DNA of 64,000 nt. Source: Siphonodentalium dalli. Taxonomy: Eukaryota > Mollusca > Scaphopoda > Gadilida > Siphonodentaliidae. Of the stretch, positions 33,836 through 44,063 are shown piece after piece. Location of the stretch: positions 149,511,559 through 149,575,558 of the forward strand of contig CP136066.1 of NCBI GenBank assembly GCA_032622095.1, given 5' to 3'. A model generated the notes under the pieces. The model worked only from the letters and a program-made list of their open reading frames with translations, ran no database searches and was not told where the DNA came from. Every line of letters starts with the position of its first letter. Position 1 is the stretch's first letter. The translations under genes were made by a program, and so were the position numbers.

Positions 33836-34614
33836 GAGCGGGCCATGCATCCTTACCGGTCTCGAAAATGGTCCATATCGAATGTTCACCCCCTCGGGTG
33901 GTAACCCCCGGATGTGAGGGGCGGGGGTGTTTCTATGTGTTATTTGGGGCGAGCCACCCACTCATAGCATCACGTACACACCACCCATACCGAAATCCTT
34001 ACAGTTCTCCAACATAGTCCATACTCCATTCCCCCTCAGGGTGGCCGCTACCCTCCCCCGAATAATTAAACCCAAAAAACTAGGTTTTAGTAAAACCTGG
34101 GGTAGGGTGGTTTAACTTTGATGTTTTTTCAAAGTATATTTAAAGGTATATTTTCGAGATGAGGCGTATGGTACGTATAAATCATATATACCAAAGCTTA
34201 TACTGATGATTATATAGCCAATTCACCACAAACAATTAGTAATATTACCATAACTTTATCACGTCAATAAAACCTAGTTATTAATTGAGATCGAATTCCA
34301 CAAACTTAAACTGAGTTTATCACAAAACTTGGTTTAACTACACTAAAACCCAGTTTGACTCCCATAAAACCTAGTTTAACTACCGTACAACCAAATTTAA
34401 ACCCTACGTAAACCTAGTTTAAACTGGAGTTAAACCTGGTCTAGAATAAAACCTAGTCTAAACCAGAGATGCCGATTCGGACCAGTTTGACTCCCATGAA
34501 CCTAGTTTAACTACCGTAAAACCAAGTTTAAACCCTACTTAAACCTAGTTTAAACTGGAGCTAAACCTGGTCTAGAATGAAACCTAGTCTAAACCAGAGA
34601 TGCCGATTCGGACC
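33836..34614 (+). mobile_element. Truncated copy of the orientation-switching satellite element
   Basis: Two ~120 bp satellite units (33836-34050: GCGGGCC, CGAAAATGGTCCATA, GGTGTTTCTATG, GGGCGAGCCACCC) are joined directly to a ~420 bp block (34060-34483) that matches 43555-43963 in the same orientation (AACCTGGGGTAGGGTGG, TTTTTTCAAAGTATATTTAAAGG, repeated AACCTAGTTTAAAC words). The last ~133 bp is tandemly duplicated, each copy ending AACCAGAGATGCCGATTCGGACC (34483 and 34614). Compared with 41477-43963 it lacks the left half and the 43210-43555 spacer. Confidence 0.8.
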
Positions 34615-34821
34615 CCTATGTTCATCGACTTAGAACTTATTATGTTTACAGCCTTGAACCACAACGGCTGGGTCGAAAGTGATACATGGCATGTGGATGT
34701 TCAATCTACGCGCCTGTTCCTCAACATAAATGAGTGTAGAATAAATGCAATCGTCATCTGACGGATTCAGATCGATGATGGGAAGGAACAGAACATCTGC
34801 TTTCTCAGCGGTCAGAGTCAT
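34615..34821 (-). pseudogene. Inverted N-terminal piece of the nuclease-like repeat protein
   Basis: On the minus strand this reads LFLPIIDLNPSDDDCIYSTL then VEEQARRLNIHMPCITFD and, after a one-base shift, QPLWFKAVNIISSK. I recognise IDLNPSD..CIYSTL and TFDQPLW.KA as the block that normally precedes SGKAV.RA.RGH in the large repetitive protein family described at 34862-37347. Here it points away from the rest of the gene, so an inversion (or a head-to-head second copy) has occurred, with the joint near 34805-34830. The piece is cut at 34614 by the satellite element end. Confidence 0.65.
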
Positions 34822-35211
34822 CCATATGGATGTATCGGTCGATGATGAAGGGGTCGGGTGAGAAGAAGCTTTGGAGAAAGTGTACGGTCAGAACACAGTG
34901 ACCAATATGATATCTGGAAAGGCAGTGTCGAAGGCAATGCGTGGTCACTACCCAGTTGAGGCTGCACTTTTCAATTAGTTGATAGCTGAAGTTGTCCCAG
35001 TTGAGAAGGACGGCAGTTCTGCTGACAATGAATCGATACGGGAACAAGATGACATAGAAGCCTCACACGTGTAACAGGCTGGTGAACACGGTGTTGGTGA
35101 AAACACGATGGGCAAAATGCACCAGAGTAAAATGGACGGAATACGAAAACTGTGTGAAGAGATTGAAATTGGAGTTGTTCCTATATCAGAGCTGCGGACT
35201 CAACTGAACTG

Positions 35212-35856
35212 TTGAAGCTCGAGCAATGTATCAATATTTATAAATCACTGCTTGTCAAAGAATTCCTCACAGCAAAAATGTGGGTGCAGTATATGGATTA
35301 TGTGCAAACCATAAAGAACAGCATCCGTGCTGAGCGAACATGGGATTGGAATCTGCATATTGTAACAGTAGGGAAGATGCTGAACCTCTCCGCAGGCACT
35401 GGGCATATAAATTACGCAAAGAGCTGCAAACTATATCTCCAAATGATGCTATAATTACCAGTGAAGCACCCGTGGGTACATCAGTGTTTTGCGGAACATG
35501 GCATCCGTGTAGCCCGTAGAAGTAGCAGATTCTGGGCGGGGTTATCAACCGATCTTAGTATTGAACAAGTACTGATGAGATATACCAAGAGTCGATGGGG
35601 TTTAACTCGAGGTAGAGGAGTGACAGAACCGGTACATTTGCAGTGGATACTCTGTATGCACAGATATGCAGAGATACACGATGCAATGACCGAGTTGAGC
35701 AAAATGCGACATGGTAACAGTGAGCAGCACATTGAAATGGGAGAATCTAGGCGAAAGCGTGATTTTGATGATATGGTTAGTTTGCAAACCTGGTTTGATG
35801 AGCACGATCCCTTTGATGCCAATGAGAAGAAACTCCATTCGTTGTCATGGGGTTAA
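35212..35856 (+). pseudogene. Middle part of the nuclease-like protein: AERT and GLTRGRG blocks
   Basis: One frame with a single in-frame TAA (35452-35454) joins KMWVQYMDYV..IKNSIRAERTWDW through GHINYAKS to HPWVHQCFAEHGIRVARRSS, FWAGLSTDLSIEQVLMRYTKS and GLTRGRGVTEPVHLQWIL, ending at 35856 after a lysine/arginine-rich segment. The R-S-x-R-F-W-x-G-L-S and L-T-R-G-R-G strings are highly conserved-looking and probably catalytic or nucleic-acid-binding, which is inference. The single stop shows relatively recent decay. Confidence 0.7.
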
Positions 35857-36830
35857 CGTCCAATGGAACTGATGGCGTGAATTGTTCCGATTCTGAGAGT
35901 GTTGGCCAAACAATCCAGAAAAAACTTGACAATGTGAGCATCACTGAGGCATCAACTAAAAGGACAGATCACATAAAGACTCTGGATCATTTGTATCCTG
36001 GGATTCGAGTTGATAACGAGCGAGTTCAATTCAATGCAACGCTGTTGTTCTCACGAGTGATAGCTATCGCCCAGCGTGAGGAAAGTATGGTGAAGTTTTT
36101 GTATTACGAATTGACGACCATGCCATCTTCTCTGTTCAAAGATCAATCAATGCGAAAACCAGCAAAAACACAGATAGCGAAGGCTCTGACTGATTCCTTT
36201 CAGGAAGTCAAATATTCCCAGAAGGGAATTGCGACCGTTCTTGATGGCGGAGCTCTTCTCCATAGAGTGAAGTGGATCAAAAAAGTAGCCACTCAATATC
36301 AGAAGTACGTCCGAACAAAGTATGGCTCGAGTTGCATCGTGTTCGATGGTTATGGTCATGTCCCGTCTATTAAAGATCACGAACACAGCCGGCGATCTGG
36401 CAAAACATTTGCCGAAGTTCGGGTCACTGAAACAACAGAGCGCCACAATAACCAGCAAATTTTCCTCTCAAATGAGAGAAACAAAAGTCAGTTCATCAAC
36501 TTGCTGTGGCGCGTCTTATCGGGTGATAGGCATGCAGTTCATAACAGCAGTGGTGACGCAGATACTCTTATAGTTTCTCATGCCCTAGAGTTTGCATCAC
36601 ATCGAAGAAACGTCAGAGTTATCGCAGACGATAGAGATCTGATTATTCTTTTGATCCATCACTGGAAATCCAACATGGCCGACATATTTTTCCAATCTGA
36701 TGCTCGGAAATCTGGCAAAGGCAGTGCTGCCATATGGCGAATCGGTGATATCGTGCGCAAGGCTGGACAGTTCACAACTTCCCATATCCTGTTTGCACAT
36801 GCATGGGAGGTTGTGACACCACCTCTGTAA
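35847..36830 (+). pseudogene. PIN/FEN-like nuclease segment, 327 open codons
   Basis: Longest open frame in the window. After a serine/threonine-rich linker, residues ~130-145 give VLDGGALLHRVKW (first acidic site), ~167-185 give CIVFDGYGHVPSIKDHEHSRR (compare the VFDG.PP..K...RR segment of FEN-type enzymes), ~238-250 give SGDADTLIVSHALE, and ~258-270 give VRVIADDRDLIILL (acidic pair followed by a hydrophobic strand). NMADI and GKGSAAIWRIGDIVRKAG follow. The frame ends at a TAA created by a one-base loss at GGxDTTS. The spacing of acidic residues supports a metal-dependent nuclease fold, but the helical arch and H2TH region are not identifiable by eye. Confidence 0.65.
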
Positions 36831-36904
36831 TATTCGGACATGGGAAAACAAGTATAGTCAGAAAGAAAAACGAGTCTGCTGAAGTTCGCAAAATATCATA
36901 ACTC

Positions 36905-37347
36905 ATGCAGGAGTCTAGTGCTAATCGGAAAGACATTGGAGAGGCCGGCATGCGGCTATTCGTTGTAGTGTGTAGTGGTAAGAAAGAAGATTCACTAAAT
37001 ACACTTCGGTGTGCGAAGTTTATGGATATGGTATATTCTAGCAAGACTGCGTTAGAACTCCAAAAACTCCCACCAACAGAACGAGTGGCATACTATCACA
37101 GTCTCAAAGTTCATCTCCAGGTGATGATTTGGAGAACACTGAATAACGACGTATTTAATGCTGAGAGATGGGGTTGGGAACGTCGTGGTGCAAGTGTAAG
37201 ATGTCATCAAAAAAACCATGGGACACCAATGTGTGTACATGTCGCAAACTTGGTCTGAAATGTGTTATCGCTTGTGGAGATTGTCGTGGAGAGATATGCA
37301 TGAATTCAGAAGAGGTTCTGATAGGAGATGACGAGAATGAGGTCTGA
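36905..37347 (+). pseudogene. C-terminal region with cysteine cluster
   Basis: Reads MRLFVVVCSGKKEDSLNTLR, then LPPTERVAYYHSLKVHLQVM and FNAERWGWERRG. After a frame slip at an A-run (37208-37214) it continues KPWDTNVCTCRKLGLKCVIA, C-x2-C-x4-C and N, ending in an acidic tail and TGA at 37345-37347. The CxCRK.GL.C...C..C....C.N spacing resembles a small zinc-binding knuckle and closes the protein family at its normal C-terminus. Confidence 0.7.
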
Positions 37348-39148
37348 GTATATCTTATTATGGTCATCACTGGCTGATTTCGATCAACAAAATAAACAAA
37401 AGAAATAATTGTCATTTTGGTGACTCTGTGACATATATTTGGTCAGTGTGACACCCGTGGAATCGTCTGTCAAAGGTGATGACATTTGTACGAGAGCAAT
37501 CTCATTACCCATACCTCACAACGGACAAATGCTGCTTGGGGAATATTTCTAATTGTTGGACACCATCTTGAATCATGAATTTTCCCCAAGGCGGATTTTG
37601 GATATCTTATTCCTGATGCTTTTCCACATAAAATGAGACCAAAACCAGCTTTATAAAAAAAAATCTAGGTTCAACCTCCCGACGATCACACTAAATCGGA
37701 CCAAGACAGGCCGATATAATGGTTATTGACACGTCATAAATTATCGCGAACGAGTGAGTACACGCTCAATGGATTTATTCATTAAGAAACAAGTGTCGCT
37801 CATGGACCACTAATCCGATCTCATTCTGGGTTTAAATCAATTTGACAAAGGGCATGTCTCTCAACACGAGTTTCACGCACTGTTCAACACTTTGATTGTG
37901 ATATATTTTCTGCACGACGCGTTACCCGCAAAGACAAAATTTTGTGTATTTACATGTATATCTGTATATATTAAAGGGTATAGGAGTTGTCTATGTCAAT
38001 GTCCGTTTGCCTGTTCGCAACTGGTCTCCCATACCCCTGGACCGATTTCAACCAAATTAGGTGTGGTGAATCGGATGGTATAACAGCGTTAGGTTTTAAA
38101 AAATTTGATTTAAAAATAAGAAAAAATTTAATATAAATTTTTTTTTTTAAACTGTGTTCTTAAATTGCGTAAGGAGTTGAATCAAACAGGATACATAATT
38201 AAAGTTAAATTAATATTTGTCTGTTTTAAATTTAATTATATTTAGTTTTTAAATTAAAATGTTCAAATGATCAAAATGTGCGCAAATGTGTCACAGGCCC
38301 CAATCGCACAAAGGGGCCGCAGGCCCCTCTGACTCTGAATAAAGGTTCCGTAATCGAGTCAATCCTGGATCAAGAGGTCAGTCAAGTAAGGGCAAATTTG
38401 CTTATGATTGCACACCAGAGACGGCATCTGAACTGTTGAAAGTGGGCAACCATGCAGAGGGACAACTTTTAATAATATATTACATGCGTTGCTTATTTTC
38501 AATGTCATAAATTGCCCGTCAAGCAGAAAATCAAAATGTTCCCAGGTTTTGTACTGGTGGAATATTATGGGAATTTATGGGCGTAGCCAGAGTAGAGCTT
38601 TTTGGCATGATCTAAAACGTCGAACCATTCAAATGAATTCGTAGAAAACACCAGTATTTGTGATTGCTACAAGCAACAAAAAAAACTCCACAAGATAGTT
38701 GTAAAAATCATATTGAAGGAACATATCCATATCTGAGCAAAGCTCGCGTGCGAATGAATCAACTGTGGCATAACACCAGTCGGCATTCGCCACTTACTCG
38801 AGATTATTTACAGCTCCATCATTTGACTGATTGTTTGACTATTCTAAACCGCGATGAAGAAAAGACGGACTCGTCATCTCAAGTTTAGCTTCGGTAAAGC
38901 TGTTTTAGCTGGACCGCCGAATTAGATCGTTTAGTTGTCGGTTTAAGCTTATTAAACGCAAAACAAATATCGAAATTGACAAAAACTTATCCCCACACGC
39001 TTTATAGGGGTGAGTGCTTCTCGCTTATAAATTACCAATCAAAATATGTTCGCTGTCGTAATTATTGATTTTGGCCATCAATAAAACGAGGCGGTCCGCA
39101 TTAGGAAAGTACGATTAATTATCTCGACGATACAGAGACACTACTGTT
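37348..39148. other. Non-coding stretch, no gene seen
   Basis: Includes a very AT-rich tract (38095-38275) and a small GC-rich inverted run GGGGCC..GGCCCC near 38315-38331. The 38664-38888 ORF has no domain. Ends of the nuclease-like repeat element (terminal repeats, target duplication) were looked for here and not found. Confidence 0.5.
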
Positions 39149-39612
39149 ATAGGAATCACTGAACTAAATGGTTTCCCATAGGCGACAGTGTTAACGTTTC
39201 GGCCAAATTCACTGAATTGAAGCCTGCAGGCCATACCAGTGATGTTTACCCAGCTAGATTGACTCCAGTTGATCACGAAAATGCAAGAAAAATCATAGGT
39301 CATGTGTTTACTTTTTAAAATAAATCCCCAATTGTACGACAGGGCTATCCCACAGCCAAATTTGATCTGGAAAAACCCAGAACTACAGAAGCTAGTTAAA
39401 CAAATTTCCCGCTCACAAAAATCCATTCCCCCATTAATTCACCAGTTTAAATTATTTAGATATGATGTGCAAATCAAATAAACGCGATGTCATCCTTTAA
39501 TAGCGTGTCGCATGTATCAGGTGAAGGTCATTCTTAAGTTACCTTCACCTTTAACATTCCACGGTGTACTCGTTCCCCGACTCTGGAACACATTTAGCTC
39601 CCTGATTCCTAT
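39149..39612 (+). repeat. 462-464 bp repeat, copy 1
   Basis: Begins ATAGGAATCACTGAACTAAATGG and ends AGCTCCCTGATTCCTAT, so the outer 10 bp (ATAGGAATCA/TGATTCCTAT) are inverted. Closely similar copies follow at 40489-40950 and 40951-41412. All keep a 90-odd-codon open frame on the minus strand beginning near the CACAAAAATCCAT region, but differences between copies mostly change the residues, so I do not call it a gene. Confidence 0.85.
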
Positions 39613-40488
39613 ATATATGTATATGTGAAATAGACAGCGTTTCATATAGTATTTTATCCAAATATAGACCTTACTGAAACCAAAAATGGATTATATCGGG
39701 CATTAGTGGTTTATTTTTTCAATATGAGGCATCCTGAAAATTAGTGTCAATCGTCAAAATAAAGCCAAAAAATTTAGATTTTTTTCTTCAATTTTACTAG
39801 CTGATGCATCTCGTACAACTGAAATATGCCCTTATACACCATGATATTACTAAATTGAAGGGAAAATGTTAATATACATTTTGAGAGGGATATCTTGTCC
39901 AATTTTAACCCTTTTCATGCAGAATTTGGCAATTTATAATAAACATTTACTAAAATTAACAGAAAATTAAAATTAAAAATAATTTAATAGCAATATGAAG
40001 CAACCATAAGTCAATTAAGATATCTAAACATAATGACACAACATCAGACAAAGCCTCAGGAATGAAATTTTACCAGATGGCAGGGCATACTGTCTGTTTA
40101 ACAAACCTGCCATGACAACCTTGCACGGCAGTAACTCGAGTGGCGATGTCACCACCCCCCCGACTTGGAGTGGGGCTACTATACTCGATAGGGCTTCTAG
40201 GTGCCGGAAGCTATCAGGTCAACCACTGCCACCTTTTCCCAATTCGGGGGGGGGCTAACACTCCTCAAAATTGGGAGGGGGCTTTAGACCCTCTGACCCC
40301 CTAATGGTACATGATGTCCATGCAAAACTCCCAGATTTATCACTTTCTGCACTATATACAGGCGAATCCATGAGTTTCTTCTTTAAATATGTCCAAAGTG
40401 TGGCCCTTATCATTTAAAAGTAAGAAAATATGAATTCAACAACTTATCATGGCGAGAAGTGAAATTTCGTAAAATTCCAATTTTTCTT
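39613..40488. other. Spacer between repeat copies 1 and 2
   Basis: About 880 bp of mostly AT-rich sequence with a short GC-rich patch (40140-40290, including CCCCCC and GGGGGG runs). No gene. Confidence 0.5.
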
Positions 40489-40950
40489 ATAGGAATCACT
40501 GAACTAAATGGTTTCCCATAGGCGACATTGTTAACATTTCGGCCAAATTCACTGAATTGAAGCCTGCAGGCCATACCAGTGATGTTTACCCAGCTAGATT
40601 GACACCAATTGTTCACGAATATGCAAGAAAAATCATAGGTCATGTGTTTACTTTTAAAAATAAATCCCCAATTATACGACAGGGCTATCCCACAGCCAAA
40701 TTTGATCTGGAAAAACCCAGAACTACAGCAGCTAGTTAAATAAATTTTCCGCTCACAAAAATCCATTCCCCCATTAATTCACCAGTTTAAATTATTTAGA
40801 TATGATGTACAAATCAAATAAACGCGATGTCATCCTTTAATAACGTGTCGCATGTATCAGGTGAAGGTCATTATTAAGTTACCTTCATCTTTAGCATTCC
40901 ACGGTGTATTCGCTCCCCGACTCTGGAACACATTTAGCTCCCTGATTCCA
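40489..40950 (+). repeat. 462-464 bp repeat, copy 2
   Basis: Same start and order as copy 1; joins copy 3 head-to-tail at TGATTCCA-TGTGGAATCA (about 40943-40960). The plus strand is open for 60 codons here (40557-40739) but interrupted by a stop in the other two copies. Confidence 0.85.
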
Positions 40951-41412
40951 TGTGGAATCACTGAACTAAATGGTTTCCCATAGGCGACAGTGTTAACGTT
41001 TCGGCCAAATTCACTGAATTGAAGCCTGCATGCCATACCAGTGATGTTTACCCAGCTAGATTGACACCAGTCGATCACAAACATGCAAGAAAAATCATAG
41101 GTAATGTGTTTACTTTTTAAAATAAACACCGAAGTGTACGACAGGGCTATCACACAGCCAAAGTTGATCTGGAAAAACCCAGAACTACAGCAGCTAGTTA
41201 AATAAATGTCCCGCTCACAAAAAGCCATTCCCCCATTCATTCACCAGTTTAAATTATTTAGATATGATGTACAAATTAAATAAACGCGATGTCATCCTTT
41301 AATAACGTGTCGCATGTATCAGGTGAAGGTCATTCTTCTGTTATCTTCACCTTTAGCATTCCACGGTGTACTCGCTCCCCGACTCTAGAACACATTTAGC
41401 TCCCTGATTCCT
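40951..41412 (+). repeat. 462-464 bp repeat, copy 3
   Basis: Third copy, tandem with copy 2; more diverged in the middle (ACACCGAAGTGTACGACAGG against CCCCAATTGTACGACAGG). It abuts the end-motif region of the satellite element to the right. Confidence 0.85.
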
Positions 41413-41476
41413 AAACCACTGGGCTGGCTGGACCAGGTTTAAACCAGATATGACGAATGTGTCACTTAGACATTTA

Positions 41477-43963
41477 GGTCCGAATCGGCATCTCCGTTTA
41501 AACTACCAGTTTAAACTGGGTTTTAGTAGTAAAACCAAGTTTACTCCAACGCTGGGACGACATAGATTTTGTCGATTGCGTTACCAGTGGGCCACAATTG
41601 TTCAATAGCAGGGACATGAGGCGTGGTCTGTCTGTTTATTATGGCTACTTATTAATACATTGTCCGGTCACGAGACCGGTTGCCGCTATCTAATCTCCTA
41701 ATCAGGCGGATAACCCGTGCGCTTTGAGAAATCACGACGAATGCACGGTCTGTTGTGAAGCGGTTAGATATTATCTAATACCATGGACGAACATGACTTT
41801 TGGAACTAAAACTATCTCTTGACGTCATGGTTGGTTTCCCACCCCAAATAACCCGTTGAAACACTAATACCCTCCCCCATGAGTGGATGGCCCGACAAAA
41901 ATACACCATATAACACCATCACCACCCATCACCCGAGGAGGTGAAAACAGGGTACGCCCAATTACCCGACAGAAACACCCCATCCCTCACTTCGGGGGGG
42001 GGGGGGGGTTGAAAATGGAATAAGGACCATTTTCGAGAACGGTGAGAATTTCGGCCAATTTGATGGTATGTGAGGGTGGCCCGCCCAAATAAACCATAGA
42101 AAAACCCCACCCTCACATCCGGGGCGGGGGGGGGGGTTACCAGATGGGATATGTACCATGTTTGAGAATGGAAAGGATTTCAGCCAATATGACGACAGGG
42201 GTGTGGCCCGCTCCAGATATCCCCTAGAAACACCACACCCTCGTCCCTGGAGGGTACCACCACGCTGGGGTGAAATTGGGGTATGGACCATTGTATACAT
42301 TATTCGCAAAAAAATTGTCTTTGTCGGTCAATTTTACGGCATGTGTTGGTGGCCCGCCCAAATACCTCATAGAAACACCCCACCCCTCACCCGGGTGTCG
42401 GAATGGCGTATGGACCGTTTTCACCAATTGACGGCATTGGTGGGTGGCCCGCCCTCAAATAGCCCTCTTTAGAAACAACTCCACCCCACCCTCACCACGA
42501 GTGGTGCCACCGAGGGGGTTAAAATGGGGTATGGACCCCGGGGTGCGGGTTGGGTGGGGGGGGGGTTCTATGGGGAGGGAGCGTTCTCGAAAATGTTCCA
42601 TAACCCATTTTGACCACCCCACTCGGGTTGGTACCCCTGGGTGAGGGTGTTTCTATGGGATATTTGGGCGGGCCACCCACACATTTTTGCAAAGAAGGAA
42701 TAAAATGGTCCATACCCTATTTTCACCCTCGTCGGGGTGGTACCCCCAGGGATGAAGGTGGGTGATTCTATGGGTATTTTGAGCGGGCTACCAACTCTTG
42801 CCGTCAAATTGACCGAAATCCTAACCGTTCTAATTGGTCCATACCCCATTTTCACCCCCTAGGTGGTTCCCCGGGTTGAGTGGTGGGCTGTTTCTATGGG
42901 GCATTTGGGCGGGCCACCCACCCATGCCGTCAAAGTGGCCGAAATCCTTACCGGTCTCGAAAATGGTCCATATCCCATGTGTACCCCCACGGGTGGTACC
43001 CCCCGGATGTGACGGTGGGGTTATTTGGGACGGGCCACACACCAAACACCCACCCATACCATCAAATTGGCCGAAATCCTTAGTTCTCGAAAATATTCAA
43101 TACTCATTTTCTCCCTCCCCTCAGTGTGGGGGCTGGGGTTTTTCTAGTGTGCATACGGGTGGGCCACCACAATGCTGTCAAATTGACCGAAAGAGACATT
43201 TTTGTGAATGAGGAATCAGTTCCATATGTCATGTTCGTGTCTAACGTGTCAAACTGATCAGTCCGATCCCTCCATGCTCTCAGTTGCCAAAGCGACCTCC
43301 AAACGAGCAAATTGTAAAAAAAAACCCTACATGGCAAGAACTCATCCATCATACTGCCATATGTTTTGTTACAAGTTATCTCATGAGTACCGACATCGCC
43401 TTCCAGAATTCATGTATGTACATAAACTGCAAATGGATATTGAGTGATAAACTCCCGAATATAAACGCCTCCCCCAATTAAAAAAAAACACTCCCATATA
43501 CGCGAAGAAACAACATCAATACTGGGCGAAAAAAATCGACCGCATAATAAAACCCACCAAACCAGGTTTTAGTCAAACCTGGGGTAGGGTGGTTTAACTT
43601 TGAAGTTTTTTCAAAGTATATTTAAAGGTATATTTTCGAGACGAGACGTATCGTACGTATAAATCATTTGTACCTAAGCTTATACTGATGATTATATAGA
43701 CAATTCACCACAAACAATTAGTATTATTACCATAACTTTATCACGTCAATAAAACCTAGTTTCAATTGAGGTCGAATTCCACAAACTAAAACTGAGTTTA
43801 TCACAAAACTGGGTTTAACTACACTAAACCCAGTTTTACTCCCGTAAAACCTGGTTTTACTACAATAAAACTATGTTTTACTCCTACTTAAACCTAGTTT
43901 AAACTAGAGTAAAACCTGGTCTAGAATAAAACCTAGTCTAAACCAGAGATGCCAATTCGGACC
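41477..43963. mobile_element. Satellite-bearing inverted-repeat element, 2.5 kb
   Basis: Starts GGTCCGAATCGGCATCTCCG (41477) and ends AGATGCCAATTCGGACC (43963), an ~18 bp inverted terminus followed inward by AAACTGGGTTTTA-type motifs. Inside: 41860-42560 satellite in one orientation, 42600-43200 the same satellite inverted, a non-matching spacer 43210-43555, and a 410 bp block that recurs at 34060-34483. Extra degenerate end motifs in direct orientation (GACCAGGTTTAAACC..A.ATGACGAAT) lie outside both ends at 41430-41460 and 44030-44062. No transposase ORF. A target duplication is not apparent. Confidence 0.75.
41860..43200. repeat. Satellite of ~115-130 bp units with orientation switch
   Basis: Left half (to ~42560): GGTGGCCCGCCCAAATA..CCATAGAAACACCCCACCCTCAC..GGGG..GGTATGGACCATTTTCGA units, about six. 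Right half (from ~42600): the reverse complement (TTTCTATGGG.TATTTGGGCGGGCCACCCA..GCCGTCAAATTG.CCGAAATCC..), about five. The switch is near 42560-42600, flanked by G-runs. ORFs here are artefacts of proline/glycine-rich repeat translation. Confidence 0.85.
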
Positions 43964-44063
43964 CAGGTATCGGGTTTAAACCACGGATTTAGCTGACCCA
44001 CGGTTTAAACCTAGAGGTTTACGTACCTGTAGACCAGGTTTAAACCTGAGATGACGAATCCGG

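Larger units (their letters stand above)
34862..37347 (+). pseudogene. Degenerate FEN/PIN-like nuclease repeat protein
   Basis: One ancestral reading frame can be followed on the plus strand through several stops (34976, 35452, about 36897) and frameshifts (near 35845, 36806 and 37205). Blocks in order: NMISGKAVSKAMRGHYPVEA (34.9 kb); SIRAERTWDWNLH and GHINYAKSCKLYLQMM (35.3-35.45 kb); RRSSRFWAGLSTDLSIEQVL and GLTRGRGVTE (35.5-35.65 kb); a nuclease-like part 36230-36720 with VLDGGALLHRVKW, CIVFDGYGHVPSIKDHEHSRR, SGDADTLIVSHALE and VRVIADDRDLIILLIHH; CDTTS.IFGHGK (36.8 kb); LPPTERVAYYHSLKVHLQV (37.1 kb); and a cysteine cluster CTCRKLGLKC..AC..C..EIC (37.24-37.31 kb). The acidic motifs and the FDG..P..K...RR segment resemble FEN/XPG-type PIN nucleases. 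I know this combination as a recurrent repetitive gene of marine invertebrates but not an established name; function is not known. Confidence 0.7.

Noticed and set aside
36147-37044. Minus-strand ORFs of 60-103 codons under the nuclease-like gene
   Set aside because: Antisense shadows of the plus-strand frame that carries the recognisable motifs.
39115-41240. Minus-strand ORFs of 103-127 codons conserved in three repeat copies
   Set aside because: Differences between copies mostly alter residues and no domain is visible; openness is explained by recent duplication of the DNA unit.
41919-43211. Several Pro/Gly-rich ORFs up to 125 codons on both strands
   Set aside because: Products of translating the GC-rich satellite units; frames overlap on both strands and follow the repeat period.
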